From contig OU744449.1 in assembly GCA_916610825.1 (NCBI GenBank), forward strand, positions 10,609,520 to 10,673,519: a DNA stretch of 64,000 nucleotides, read 5' to 3'. The position numbers were made by a program, and so were the translations under genes. The notes beneath the pieces were generated by a model. It searched no databases and was not told the DNA's origin. It was given only the letters and a program-made list of their open reading frames with translations. Source of the DNA: Haliclystus octoradiatus (taxonomy: Eukaryota > Cnidaria > Staurozoa > Stauromedusae > Haliclystidae). Below, piece by piece: positions 1 through 14,301 of this stretch (position 1 is its first letter; each line of letters starts with the position of its first letter).

Positions 1-2221
<2,221 letters not shown>

Positions 2222-2413
2222 TTGCCCTACCGAAGGAAACGATTCCTCAATTTCGAGTGGAATGGCTCTTTTCGCTAAGAGCAATGGTTTTAAACGCTTT
2301 TAATTAATGATCTCAGCCGCGGCACTGCAGATCAATTTCAACAGATTTCATGGCAGACAGGTCTCGATTGTCAATGCGCAACGATGCGCCGCAGCTACTC
2401 ACAATGCAGCAGG
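2222..2413 (-). mobile_element. Truncated tRNA-derived SINE, copy 1
   Basis: This is the reverse complement of the tail and middle of the SINE seen at 7129-7506 and 11132-11502, including the terminal CCTTCGGTAGGGC block and the block around GATCAATTTCAACAGAT. Similarity stops at about 2413, so the tRNA-like head is missing. It is more diverged than the other two copies. Confidence 0.8.
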
Positions 2414-3079
2414 AGTGGAAGATGTGCAAAAAGCCGGTTTAAAAAGCCTCCAAAGAAATGCAGGACATATGGGATTTATTGCTCCAAAATGTGGCACATT
2501 TGAAAAACACAGCCACTGGCAGATCAATGTCTTAAAGACACATACATGATGATTGCTTAGTTATGAACATGTATTAAAAAATATAGACTTAAATATAGAC
2601 AGTGTAAGCTTTGTTTTCATCAAGGCTAACAAAATACAAAGTATGGATAAAATTTATGGATATATTGAAAGCTGATACAAATGAAACAATGATTTAAAAA
2701 AATTGGAGAAATCACAGTTGGCTGTGTGACTGTTTGTCTTTTGTTAATTAGAGTAACAGGAGCAACTGTTGATACATTTCGTAACACAATCAAAGTCAAA
2801 GATTAGAGACGGTTCACCAGTGACTCTATCATTAGAATAGTGGGGCGATGTTCGTATAACATACACCTTAAAGCAAATTATCGTCAATTATCAGCATTAC
2901 TATTAAAGTATCATGAAGTCGTTCAAACATTGGTCCGTCGAACCGGAGTAGTGATCGCCTTGTTGGTGTAAATATTGGTTTACTTTAGTAATTGCTAATA
3001 TTTTATAAACTTATCTTTATTTAGTAAGTTTATTTACAGCTGTAATTGTCAATAAATAATGTCAATATCTAGTGACTCT
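2414..3079. other. Unassigned stretch
   Basis: Nothing recognisable: AT-rich sequence with no coding or structural signal that I can support. Confidence 0.5.
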
Positions 3080-3083
3080 TTAA

Positions 3084-3759
3084 AGTGTATATCCCAGATA
3101 TTGGGAGATTGCTTCTTTAAAAAGAGAAAATTTTTCTATTCGTACATGATCTTCCTGTGTTTTTACTTTGCGCGATCATTTCTCTTTCAAAAATGCAGTC
3201 AAAGTTACGATTTTGGGTTAATTTTGTGTCTCACTCTTTTTCCTCGAACAGGAACCCGTTTATTTTCAACAAGAGAGTTTACACCGGAAAAAACACTAAA
3301 CATTTTACTTATTTGTCTCTAAATAAAAAACCGCTAAATCAAATGAATCAAGTGCTAACCGCGTGGGCACTTGAGTGAGGAAAATCCAAAAATAAAAACT
3401 TTTGACTTTAGAGGCTTATATCTCTCTACCTGGATCTTGAATATTGATCAAATATAGCTCTGAATCTTCAGCTGAACGTTGTAAATTTCATTCCGAAAGC
3501 AGATTTTCATTTGGTTTAGCGGTTTTTTATTTAGAGACAAATAAGTAAAATGTTTAGTGTTTTTTTCCGGTGTAAACTCTCTTGTGGAAAATAAGTGGGT
3601 TCCTGTTCGAGAAAAAAGAGTGAGACACAAAAACGTAACTTTGATTGCATTTTTGATGGGGAAATACTTGCGCAAAGTAAAAATACAAGAAGAACATGTA
3701 CTGATAGAAAATTTTTCTCTATCTGAAGAAGCAATCTCCCAATATCCGGGATATACACT
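3084..3759. mobile_element. TTAA-flanked foldback element (676 bp)
   Basis: Two arms of about 270 bp (about 3084-3350 and 3512-3759) are inverted copies of each other around a 160-bp spacer. The tips read AGTGTATATCCC. TTAA lies directly outside each tip (3080-3083 and 3760-3763), as expected for a piggyBac- or Kolobok-type target duplication. There is no transposase frame, so it is non-autonomous. The open frames on both strands are mirror images from the inverted arms. Confidence 0.8.
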
Positions 3760-3840
3760 TTAAATGATGCCCTTGTTGAAGTGTCACTCGATCTAAGTTA
3801 GCAGCAAACTGTTAACTAGATCTCGAAATGTTGGTTTGGT

Positions 3841-4560
3841 TCTTGGTGAACGTTCTTCAGAAGAAATTATGGCATCGCGGCCGTTATCTTAAGTGATACA
3901 TATCAGCAATTTCTGTACGTTGTAGGCTCAACAGTATCAACAGTAGGTGAAGAAGAACAGCATGGAAAGTATATGGAAAGTGCAAAAGAAACTATTGCAA
4001 GGATTGATGGTAATTTCAACTGTCCAATTCAACAGCAGTCTCAACAGATGTCCCCACAGCAAGTTCACCAGCAAATTGAACAGCAACCACAACAGATATC
4101 TCAACAGGCAAGTCAGCACCCAGCTCAACATACAAGGCCACAAGTACAAATACAAAATGCGTCCGAAACCTTGAGCTTAAGTCATGCTGCAAATTCACCA
4201 GTCTCATCTACAAGCAGAATATCCACAGTACGACAGACAGAAAGAAATATTACTATTGAACAACCAGCATGCTGAAAAAGAACAACAGAGACAGAATCAA
4301 GAAGCAAAGCTCACACAGCAGCGACTTATGATGAAATCGAGTTAGCAGAATTAGAAGAACAACAGGCAAAGACACTGACGATAAATCATTGCAAACGAGG
4401 CTACATGATTTTAACGATGACGACCTCACCGTGAGGCAACATCGCAGTCAAGGCAACTAAGATGAAAATAATGACGTCACTGTTGAATCATCTAGAGATA
4501 AAACAGTAGAGCAAAATGATAGCTGAATAGAGATCAATAACGACAATACAGAATCTACTT
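3841..4560 (+). pseudogene. Gln-rich, coiled-coil-like remnant, possibly BEL/Pao gag N-terminus
   Basis: An open stretch at 3973-4275 is very rich in Gln (repeated QQ, then Ser/Thr). After a TGA, an alternative frame continues with Lys/Glu/Gln-rich sequence (EKEQQRQNQEAKL, then AELEEQQAK) typical of the coiled-coil upstream of the DUF1759 gag domain. The DUF1759 match at 8.4 kb on the same strand suggests this is the separated front of that element. This assignment is an inference; it could be an unrelated low-complexity fragment. Confidence 0.3.
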
Positions 4561-4780
4561 TTAAATTTACGCTATTTCCATTTGTATGTCTTAGTATGCA
4601 AGGCGGAGATTCACGATGCCGTTTTAGATGCAATAAACTTGAAACAGATATCAATGGATTCGTCGTTAGCCAGAGGGGTACATGGCCGGCTTCATTTTTT
4701 AAATATAAGTTGCGAAAAATCATTCTAAAACGATGGAATGATTCCTTTCGATTTGATTGGTCGTTGAGCATGCACGTTAA

Positions 4781-6552
4781 AGTGGGAATAAACCCCCAGA
4801 CTATCTTTACATATGTAGTAGAACCCGACGTGAAAAAAACAATGGCGTAATTTTTTTTTCGATCTGGAAATTATTTCTTGGTGAAAAGTGCCTTCAAAGT
4901 GGTGTTTTGACCCAAATGTCGCTGAGAAAAAAAAGGGATTGGATATAGCTTTATGACGACAAAGTCACAAGTCGTGCGGTTTGTCTAACAGACTCGAGAG
5001 TGGGCTGATCACGCGACGTTATCTTTGAGGTGACCTAGCTCCGAGAAGTCACACACAAAAAATTCTGACAAGGCTGAGCCATGAACAAACATATATACTC
5101 GTGAATTACGTAAAAAAGATACAATTTGTGATTTCAGGAGCAGAATAAAATCTATTGAAACGCTCAGTCGAAATAATTTCTCGTAGCGTCATTAAGCCCG
5201 ATGAATCTGATATAGATTGCGGATTAACACAAATGTCAGGCAGTGCGAGTGTTCCTTTGTGACTAGTCTAGTGACACATATTAGTTACGTATTCTGTGTG
5301 ACCGCAGTACTTCTCAAATCTTAATTAGTAGACAAATGCCCTTCAAAATAGCTTGATCTTACGCTATATAAGTTTTTACTATTTTTAACTCTATGATCTG
5401 CAAGTTGTTCTTGAGTAAATATTTCTACAGGATATTCTTTTCATGATCTAAATGTGAATATAAACTGACTTGATTTGCATGGGCATGCACAGACGACTTT
5501 TCCTCAAGATAGTTGGTCTGCAAAGTTTTAATTATACTTTTTCGGATTTATTCAAGTACCGGTATTACTAAATTATTAAATAGACATTTTTCACTATTAT
5601 CATTTCAACTTTTAAGTTTTAAATTGATGTTTGTATAGTAAAACTTAAACCATGTAATCGTATAGTTTATACGACTGTATAGATAGATATATTATACTCA
5701 ATACTATAGTCTAACAAAGTACCATTGAGAATTCTTCAGTACATTACATGATAGAGGGATCAGACGTTCTTATTCAAGTTTACAGCCGTATACTAGAACT
5801 ACAGTAAGGCAGATTATTTATCATTTGTCGGTTTTGGGGTATATCTTCATTGCATAAATTATTATCCTCTCTATCAAAGTTATCTGATTAACAAAATTAG
5901 GGTTTTGCAATGTGAAGTCTCGTTCCTGATTATACATACGCCACAAAGTGATTTTACCAGTCTAGTATTCATTCCTTCGGCTAGAAAGTAGAACATGTTA
6001 GCATCATGTCGTCACAATCTGTAGTTTATAGGATGCGGTAATACAGTGCAGAAGTGGCTAGCTTTTGTGGTCACCAGAGAATATTTTGATATGTGTTAAA
6101 TATGTGTGAGAATGATATGTCAAAACATAATCTGTATAACGCGCGCTACGAATGAAATATTTTCTGATTTTTATTTTCTTGAAATTCGTGAACTTTAAAA
6201 TCATTAAATCATCTGGGATTTTGCTGCTCTTAAGTTTATATGTTCTTCCTTACCTCAGTTTTGTGGGAGAGAAAAATAGATTGCCGTTACAGAGCTACGC
6301 CATCTCAAACGTAACATCGCGTGATTAATCCGATCTAAAGTCTATTAGAAAAACCACACGACTTGTGACTTTGTCGTCATAAAGCTAGATCCAATCCCTT
6401 TTTTTCCTCAGCGACATTTGGGTCAAAACACCACTTTGGAGGCATTTTTCACCAAGAAATAATTTCCAGATCGAAAAAAAAATTACGCCATTGTTTTTTT
6501 CACGTCGGGTTCTACTACATATGTAAAGATAGTCTGGGGGTTTATTCCCACT
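4781..6552. mobile_element. TTAA-flanked inverted-repeat transposon (1,772 bp), non-autonomous
   Basis: TTAA occurs at 4777-4780 and 6553-6556. Just inside are tips reading AGTGGGAATAAACCC, followed by imperfect inverted repeats of about 270 bp (4781-5052 and 6285-6552). The interior is AT-rich with no transposase frame. TTAA targets are known for piggyBac and Kolobok transposons; the tip sequence does not let me choose between them. The mirrored 22-residue open frame ends at 4850 and 6483 come from the inverted repeats and are not genes. Confidence 0.85.
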
Positions 6553-6738
6553 TTAAAGTCGATGAAGGCAGGCGGCATCCTTTGTTCTAGAGTCGTCGAA
6601 TGATTCCTAGCAATTTGATTTGTCGATTGAGCGTGCACGAAAAATAGATGAAGGCACGCGGGAAGGTTGAGCCAGGGTTTCTCGGGTTTCTGACCCAGAT
6701 GTTTCTGATTACCCCCTAACAAAATCAAAACAATTAAA

Positions 6739-6993
6739 ATGGAAAAACGGAATTTTAATTTCGGATATAATTTACTTAATATTAATAATGATAATGTCGA
6801 TAATAGTAACAATGGTTGCAGGTTCTCTAACAAAACGGACGAGGAAATTGACGAAATCCTGCTAAATTCAACAGCAAAAACAACAAAACACAAAACGGCT
6901 CATCAGCACCAGTTGCAGGGCCGTCTACGTCTTCAGGTTATAATCATCATCCAGTTTAACCAGCTCGATCGCGTCCAGTACCATCAATTATAA
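6739..6993 (+). pseudogene. Possible N-terminal fragment of a tyrosine-recombinase-type protein
   Basis: An 84-codon frame begins with ATG. It contains RFSNKTDEEIDEILLN followed by STAKTTKHKTA, a pattern resembling the start of the core-binding domain in Crypton/DIRS-like recombinases and their domesticated relatives. The rest of the domain and the catalytic part are absent. The match is a short recognition by eye only. Confidence 0.25.
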
Positions 6994-7128
6994 CAGTTAG
7001 ATAATTTATATCTCTTTAATATTATAAAATAGTTCAACTGTACATTGTTCAAGTAAAGTTAAATTAAAATGTAATATGATCATTCATGTGGTGTATTTTC
7101 TCTGATCTTTCATCGCCAAAAGTCTGAG

Positions 7129-7506
7129 TTGACCTTAGGAGGATTACCTCAGATGGCAGAGCAACCGAGCTTCAGATCGATCATATCTGATCGATTGTGG
7201 TTCAAATCCCCCTAAGGTCAATTCAGCCTCGACTTTATCTGAAACATCAAATGAGTACCATCTGAGGATGGCGGATGGAATGGTCCAGAGGGAATTGCAT
7301 TGTGAGTAGCTGCTGCGCATCGTTGCGCATTGACAAATCGAGTCCTATCTGCCATGAGATCTGTTGAAATTGATCTGCAGTGTCGCGGCTGACATCAACA
7401 AAGAGCGTTTAAAATCATTGCTCTAAGCGAAAAAAGCCACTCATCTAGAAATAGAGGAGTGGTACGGGTGCCTTCGGTAGGGCGACACCGTCGACATTAC
7501 TTACAT
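7129..7506 (+). mobile_element. tRNA-derived SINE, copy 2
   Basis: The head (7129-7222) resembles a tRNA with a degenerate A box (ACCTCAGATGGCAGAG) and a B box GGTTCAAATCC, closed by matching TGACCTTAGG/CCTAAGGTCA acceptor-like ends. The body matches the copy at 11132-11502 throughout, including a small hairpin from CTCCTC-type arms and the terminal GCCTTCGGTAGGGCGACA block. Confidence 0.88.
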
Positions 7507-7621
7507 TAACAGTCTGAAAAATAATGGCGGAATATTCTACATTGATCACACGAGGCGTCTAGTCCAACCACATCACGTGATCAAAACCAGGATTCTAATT
7601 GAAACTTCAACTAAATTCAAA

Positions 7622-7890
7622 CGTAAACAAACAAAAACACATATTTTATATGAAAGTGAAAAAAATAAGATGAGTTATCATCTTATCTTTAGTTGGAAAT
7701 TATATAATGATTGATCATTATTATAAAATGATTTGGAATAGAACGTTTTCTAACTTGTAAACAAACAAAAACATATAATTATATGAAAGTGAAAAAAATA
7801 CGATGTGCTATCATCTGATCTTTATTTGGAAATTATATAACCAGAAACTATTATCGGAAAAAGATTTTGAGTAGAACGTTATCAAGTTTG
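7622..7890. repeat. Two-unit tandem duplication (about 134 bp each)
   Basis: Units 7622-7756 and 7757-7890 share, in order, GTAAACAAACAAAAACA, ATATGAAAGTGAAAAAAATA, TTGGAAATTATATAA and TAGAACGTT blocks. They are diverged at perhaps one base in six. No gene is visible here or in the flanking 7507-7621 and 7891-8160. Confidence 0.8.
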
Positions 7891-8359
7891 TAAACAAACC
7901 CGCGTTATGAAAATTAAATTACAATGTTATAAAATATTTTCTGATTAAGTTACAATTTAATTCAGACAACTCCCCGAAAATGTTGTACCTTACAGCTTTA
8001 TGACGCTCGGGTTAGTGATGTTTCTTGGATATTTCTAGGGGGTATGGCTACAAATTCCCCGTGCTTTGGGACCCGGGCTTTGGGATCAATTAAATAGTAC
8101 CTAGTTTAGTAAATCAAATCATGTGCGTTCTACTTTTCACTTTAAAACGTTCTGCTTCTTTTAACAGCAAAAATTGATCTTAAATATTTTCTCAATTAAA
8201 GTAAGGCTTCGATCAGATTATCTAGGCTACATAGATTTCTTCATAAATTTATTTTCAACAGTTGAGCCAGGCGATTCATATTTCAATATAAGCATGCATT
8301 TGCATGCAACTCGAAACCATATACAAAAATTCTCCTTTCACGAAGCAAGCACAAGTATC

Positions 8360-10330
8360 TCATTATGCGACAACCTTTGCAAGGATTAACCATGGAGAAA
8401 TTTAATGGAAATCCAATAAACTGGTCACGATTTATTGGAATGTTTCGGTCAATGGTACATGAACCAACAACGACGAATGATCACAAAATGGCATATTACA
8501 GCAAGCTACAACAACGCATTAGCTCATATGAAAATCTAATTCGGCAAATCAAGATTTGTTGCTGATGCTTACATCGAAGTGGTAATTGCAGTAGCATCTG
8601 TAAATGCAACTGATACTTCAGGATTACAAGGATTTCCAAAGAAAGTATCTAACTGGCCTTATAACTACAGTTAGTATTCTTGGATATCATTCAGACCTGA
8701 AATCTGTTGCAAACATAGAACAGATAGCTAAAAAGTTGCCGTATTCAATTATGAACAGATGCGGTAAAGAGATTGTTTGATTAGAAGAACGGAACGTCAA
8801 TCCTAGTCTGACAGACCCCGACAATTGGCTGAAAAGAAAGGTAGATGGGACAAGGGCAGTAAGTTCATCGAAAAAGAAACCGCAACCGCAAGACAGGACA
8901 AAGATATACGCACCAAATTTGAATCCGGTCAACCAAGAAGAGCAACAACATTGGCTATACTGTGACTGAAGAAAAGAAAATTAAATAAATGCGTAATCTG
9001 TTCAAAGGTCAAGTCACCAAATAAATGATTGCGCGCAATTTAAACAAAAGACATTAGCGGACAAATCTTCGTACTGCAAGGAATCAATGCTGTGTTACTG
9101 ATGCCCACAGAAAGCACATCAATCAAGAAACTGCAAGTCCACAAAACCTTGCAGTGAAGGTGATTGTTAAAAAACCATCACCCCTATCTCCATGGAGCAG
9201 AAAGGGGAAACAACAACGTAGTTGAAGTTGAACATACTAATACCCATAGTATTAATATGAATAGCCTTAATCAAGTAGCTCTTCAAGGGAAGGTTAACCC
9301 ATTGGAAGGAAAGTTTATTACTGCAAGCGGCCTATTGGACACAGGAAGTGAAATTAGTCTGATAGACAAAAAATTCTTAAATATAATTGGTTTAAAGGCC
9401 CAAGTTGATTTGTCTGTTATTATATTAAACAATAGGTCTTTGTTCTGTCATAAGCTTAAGTTGATATACTGTAATTGTTTAGGGAAGTGTTGTGTTCTAT
9501 CTGAATGACAAACACGGTGATTCCATTGTATTCATCATTACCGTTGAATCGTATATAATTGAGCCTGCAATTTAGTTAGAAAAGAAAATTAGCGAACAGC
9601 AAAGATATCGATACACGTTAACGATAACGATAACAAAAGAAATTGAACAGAGAAGATTTCATTATGTTAGGTTAGTAATATAATATACATTTGATGTTGT
9701 ATGAATTATAATTTGTCTTCATACATAGTTATTTAAATTTAATAATAGTTCTTTGTTGTATTTCTGTAAACTGCAAATACATATTGATTGATTCATGCTC
9801 TCAATAAAGAAGTCACTGATAGTAAATCAGACTATCCATTGACATCCGAAGCAGTCTTGGACAACTTTTACGCAGATGATGCACTAAGAATTTGATTATC
9901 AACTCATGAGCATGTTGCAGAAGTATGGTTTCAACCAGTGCAAGTGGATGAGCTCATCAAGAGAAGTTCTCGAAAGAGTTGTACCTTATAAAAGGACGAC
10001 TAAAGATCTTGACCCTGACTTAAATGATCTACAAGCAGAAAGAACCCTTGGTGAAGCGGGAATGGCGAAGATGACCAGTTCCTGTTCAAGTAAAGAAATA
10101 GCCAGATACTGCAACGAAACGCATGGTATTGTCACAAGTCTCCACTTTATTTGATCCATTTGGATTCATTGTGCCTTTTCGATTACTGCACAAATCACTC
10201 TACAATCACCATGGAAACATGGTCTTGATTGGGATACCCCTTTGACACCATATGTCATAGAAAAATGGAAAGTATTTGTAAACGATCTGAAAGGATTACA
10301 AAACATCAGAATTCCGCGACATATTGACTC
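8360..10330 (+). pseudogene. BEL/Pao retrotransposon remnant: gag, protease and reverse transcriptase
   Basis: Successive fragments in shifting frames match the BEL/Pao order. At 8390-8560 is the DUF1759 gag start (KFNGNPINWSRFIGMF). Around 9030-9200 are a Cys/His knuckle-like region and an HHPYLHGAE block. At 9334-9372 is the aspartic protease site LLDTGSEISLI. At 9862-9885 is the reverse transcriptase catalytic motif FYADD. The downstream RT part follows (FNQCKWMSSSREVLERV, then WDTPLTPYVIEKWKVFVNDL and NIRIPR). Several stops and frameshifts make it non-functional. The same element resumes at 13280 and again at 30741, so later insertions split it. I could not identify its LTRs. Confidence 0.88.
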
Positions 10331-13250
10331 GACTACCAGGGCTGAAACCAGCTGCATTTGTTTGGAGACGCCTCAGAGAATTCTTTCGAAATCATTAATT
10401 GAGGCGTATCGAAATGACAATAATGTCCATACCCAAATAAGAAGGGAAAACAATCACATAACATCCCTATGATTTTACTCACAAATGCTCAATCACTGAC
10501 CAACAACATTTGAAATACTACTAAGCAATGAATGCATTGAAAAAGCTATCATCACAGATACATGGTACATGAAGAAAAACTGTGTCTTCAGCAAGTAAAT
10601 GGATACAAGCAGAATTATGTCGCCGGGAGCAGTAGAGAAGGAGGTGGCGTATACGCCAAACAACATACCAGCAAACTCTAATGCACAACTCCTTATCATA
10701 TGACACAGAAATATTTGCTGTTTAAATCAATACAAGCGATCGGTGGAAACACTTGTTCATCGGTATACATAGACCTTCCAATGGCGATCATCTTGAATTT
10801 GAAGAACAACTGATTGAAGCAATTACTGGCATTAAAAAGCATCACAACAATAATGCAATGATCATAGCGGCAGATTTCAACAGATACAAAACAACGAACC
10901 TCTGAAAAACATTCAATCTAAAATCTATGGTAAAATGTGCTACAAGAAAAGACGCGATGCTTGATGACATCCTAACAAACCAACAAAGCTATTACTCTGA
11001 CGTTGGAATCAGAGGCAACCTTGGTTCATCTGATCACAAATGTCTCATCGTTCAGCCAAGAAAAGAATTAGTGTATTCAAACCAGAACCATCAAAAATTA
11101 GCAACAAATACCTTGTCTGGATCACAGCTCTGAGGGGGTGATTAGCTCAGTTGGCAGAGCAACCGAACTTCAGATCGTATCATAACTGATCGACTGTGGT
11201 TCAAATCCCCCTGAGGTCAACTCAGCCTTGACTTTATCTGTAACATCAAATGAGTACCATCTAAGGATGGCGGATGGAATGGTTCAGAAAGAATTGCATT
11301 GTGAGTAGCTGCGGCGCATCGTTGCGCATTGACAATCAAGGCATATCTGCCATGAAATCTGTTGAAATTGATCTGCAGTGTCGCGGCTGAGATCTAAGGA
11401 GCGTTTAACATCATTGCTCTTAGCGAAAAGAGCCACTCCTCTAGAAATAGAGGAGTGGTACGGGTGCCTTCGGTAGGGCGACATCGTCCACACATTACTT
11501 TTTGGATCACAGCTCTAATCAAAGACATCCTAAACCAAAACATCAAGCTACAAAAGCAGGCATTACGGAAGAAGTGAAAAGACTTGAAAACAGAAACACA
11601 GAAAGAAAGTTGAAACCCTTGTTAAAAAGGAAAAGATCTAAAAAACAGAAACAAAACGAAGTGAGCACAAGAAAGGAAAAGCTGGATGATGGAGTCCAAG
11701 TCATTAGAGAAATATATTGAATCGTTTTCCAATCACAAGGAGACAGCAAATAACATCAATAGCTTCTTTGCTAAAATATGCACGTCGCAATTGGACCCAA
11801 ATGAGCAGATATGGAGCTCAATAATTCAACTAATTAGAATTAATTGGAACAAAAGACAAAAAATAGCGGAGAGAAGTTTCCTTCGTAGCTCTGGAAGGAA
11901 AATGCAACAACACTTGCTAAACCAATCACCGCAATCTGGTGAAACTGCCTAACAACAAGCACATTCCCAGATATGTGGAAGGAAGATGTCATTGTATCCC
12001 CTTTACCAAAAGTAAACATCGTCCAGTCAGCAACTGAGCTCCACCCCATCACCGGCACGAAAGTACCTGCTAAATGATTGGAGAAAATTGTGGACAGATG
12101 GATGAAACTAACAATAACAAAGTGTATACGAACCGAGCAACATGCATGTGAGGACAATAGCTTCATTGAAACAGCACTGGTTGAAACTATCCACATCATC
12201 ACATTCATTCACAACAAAGAAACTTCAACAATTCGTATCTAACTTGTTAATATGAGGGAATCTTTCGATTTCTGGAGCACGCTCTACTACTAAACACCAT
12301 GAGTGATGATTGCTACACTGTGATACCCATTGCTTTCTTCCATGGATATCATCGTTTCTTTGAAACAGAAAACAAATTGTGAAAATCAATGGCCCTTACT
12401 CTGAGTGAATGACAAAAACGAGAGGTCTACCTCATAGAACTATAACATGACCAAGGTATTTCAGAATTGTTACCAATGAATTACAACCAACAACTAACAA
12501 CACTAAATTTGTCAGATACGAAGACGATCTAAAGGTGGTGACCAAACATCAAAACACAACCTCGCGGACAATATGCATCATGAGCTGGGAAATATTGTAA
12601 AGTGGAGCAACGTAAAAAGAATGGAGCTTAACAAGAATAAAACAGAGGAAGTAATTACTCAAATGCGAAGGGAAGATGACCACCGCCATTGAAATTACCA
12701 ACTGGAGAGATCAAAAGAGTAAAAAGTGCAAAAGTCTTGGGGATAAAGATAGATTACAAACTTTCTTTTAAAGAAGACATAGATGATTTAATTAAAAAGA
12801 GTAAGTGGAAAGCATTTATTTTAAGAAAATTAAAAGAGCTATAGGCTATACAGCGAGGAAGTAAAACAATACTTGATCAACGCTATCGCAATACCATCTA
12901 TAAAATATGGCTAAGAAGCTTGGTGCTGCGCCAACAACACCACTATAAAACACTTTCAACAATAACACTAAAACATACAAAATAAAGAACATTCTAGATT
13001 CCAAAATTAAAAAATTACTTTAAAGCAGCAAAGGAAAACCAACGAAATCCAGTAAATAAACTCATCCCAACTACTAGAAAGCGGTTAGCAAACGAAAACT
13101 CCGCAATAATGACATTTAAGATATACCCATGTCCAGAGTTGGGATACATCAAGGGACATTCATAACCAGCGGGTTCCACCTATATAATGAATTAATGATG
13201 ATCTGTAAATATGTAATATTAATAATTCTAAAGTTAACGTTTTTTATTGT
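10330..13250 (+). pseudogene. Decayed non-LTR (LINE) retrotransposon: endonuclease and reverse transcriptase
   Basis: The endonuclease part is at 10455-11117, with FIGIHRPSNGD, AADFN and a GSSDHKCL block typical of apurinic-type LINE endonucleases. The reverse transcriptase part follows the inserted SINE. It includes PLPKVN near 12000, the catalytic box VRYEDDLKVV near 12520-12550, and then WSNVKRMELNKNKTEE and VKSAKVLGIKIDYKLSF, the usual order in CR1/Jockey-group elements. Many stops and frameshifts are present. The element sits inside the BEL/Pao remnant, whose sequence resumes at about 13280. Exact ends were not resolved. Confidence 0.82.
11132..11502 (+). mobile_element. tRNA-derived SINE, copy 3, with 14-bp target duplication
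   Basis: The A box is TAGCTCAGTTGGCAGAG (near 11143-11160) and the B box GGTTCAAATCC, both good RNA polymerase III internal promoter matches. A 371-bp element is bounded by the exact direct repeat TGGATCACAGCTCT at 11118-11131 and 11503-11516. It interrupts the LINE between the endonuclease and reverse transcriptase. It is the best-preserved of three copies in the window. A functional tRNA gene is unlikely because the anticodon arm is not regular and the body continues for nearly 300 bp. Confidence 0.93.
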
Positions 13251-13279
13251 GAAAAACTAATGTACATACGAATATCTTA

Positions 13280-13492
13280 CCGAGAATGCCATCTGGAATC
13301 TTGTACATGGTCAAATAAACCCTGCAGATGAAGCGTCCAGAGAAATTAGCATCTCCCAACTACTGGAATATGATCTATAGTTTAATGGGTCGGCTTTTCT
13401 ATATGAACAAAAAGATTCCTGGCCGAAATTAGAAGTAAAGCCTGCAATTGAGGAAGAAATAAAGATCAAACCATTAGCTGTAAACAATGACA
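13280..13492 (+). pseudogene. BEL/Pao remnant: end of RNase H region (left of the Polinton)
   Basis: The conceptual frame includes GQINPADEASREISISQLLE and then NGSAFLYEQKDSWP, which matches the block between RNase H and integrase in BEL/Pao polyproteins. A TAG interrupts it near 13378. The sequence ends in the ATGACA copy (13487-13492) that borders the Polinton. The matching downstream sequence starts at 30735 on the other side. Confidence 0.85.
13487..13492. repeat. Polinton target-site duplication, left copy (ATGACA)
   Basis: The six bases directly before the left terminal repeat are identical to the six directly after the right one (30735-30740). Six-base duplications are the rule for Maverick/Polinton integrases. 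Confidence 0.93.
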
Positions 13493-14223
13493 AGTAGTGT
13501 TAAAAAGCCGGTTTCAGAACAATGGACCGCGTTCTAGAGGCCTGGAAATGAGTCAATAAGGTTGGGCTCTTCATTTCTAGGTCAAAATCGCTCCTTATTT
13601 GGTCATTCTGTGGACGACATCATGCAGAGTTAAGGTTGGGCTGGCGTTGGGCTATGACGTAAGGTTGGGCTCGCATTGGGCTGTTACATTCTTTCTAGAG
13701 AGTTGGGGATAGTGTGTATATATGTGTCACAAGTGTATCTGACCATTCCCCCGAAAACTAGGTCAAATTCGGCTGAGGCGCTCCAGCGTATAGATCAAAT
13801 CCCCTTCAAGAGCACCGCCTTAATCACAAAGCCCCTTCAAAAGCACCGCGTTAACCACTAGCAGACGATGTGAAAAGTGTATTTAAACTTCTTCATGAGA
13901 CGAGCATAGCATGCCCTTTTCCCCTTGCCTGGGGCTATGACGTAAGGTTGGGCTCGCGTTGGGCTGTTACCTTATTGTTTTAGACAGTGCTGGGCTATTG
14001 GGCATTTTCTAAAACACCTCAAGCGAACTGGGCTGCTTCAAACGCACCGCATCGGTTGGGCTATGACGTGAGGTTGGGCTCGCATTGGGCTGTTACCTTA
14101 TTGTTTTAGAAAACGCTGGGCTATTGGGCATTTTCTAAAACACTATTTTCTCAAATTGAACTGGGCTATTTCAAGAACACCGACATCACGTGACTAGCAC
14201 CCTGTTTACTATAAAACAACGTT
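13493..14223 (+). repeat. Polinton left terminal inverted repeat (about 731 bp)
   Basis: It matches the reverse complement of 29936-30734 almost base for base. It contains three copies of a roughly 45-bp block built around TTGGGCTATGACGTAAGG (near 13645, 13930 and 14053) and a TATA-like box at the inner edge. Weaker similarity continues inward to the start codons of the two terminal genes. Confidence 0.95.
14210..14217 (+). promoter_or_regulatory. TATA-like box in left terminal repeat
   Basis: TATAAAAC lies 85 bp before the first ATG of the left terminal gene. The same box is present in the right repeat in mirror position. Confidence 0.5.
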
Positions 14224-14301
14224 GAAAATGCATTCTATTTGAAATACTTGACAGTTTTTCTATTCGAAGTACTTGTTAGTTTTACTATTCAATTAAACAA
14301 G

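Noticed and set aside
11132-11225. Possible functional tRNA gene
   Set aside because: A and B boxes are present, but it is the head of a 371-bp SINE with target duplication, and related heads occur in the other copies.
13676-13861. 61-codon frame in the left Polinton repeat and its mirror in the right repeat (30366-30551)
   Set aside because: Identical in both terminal repeats by necessity, no domain, and overlapping the repeated promoter blocks.
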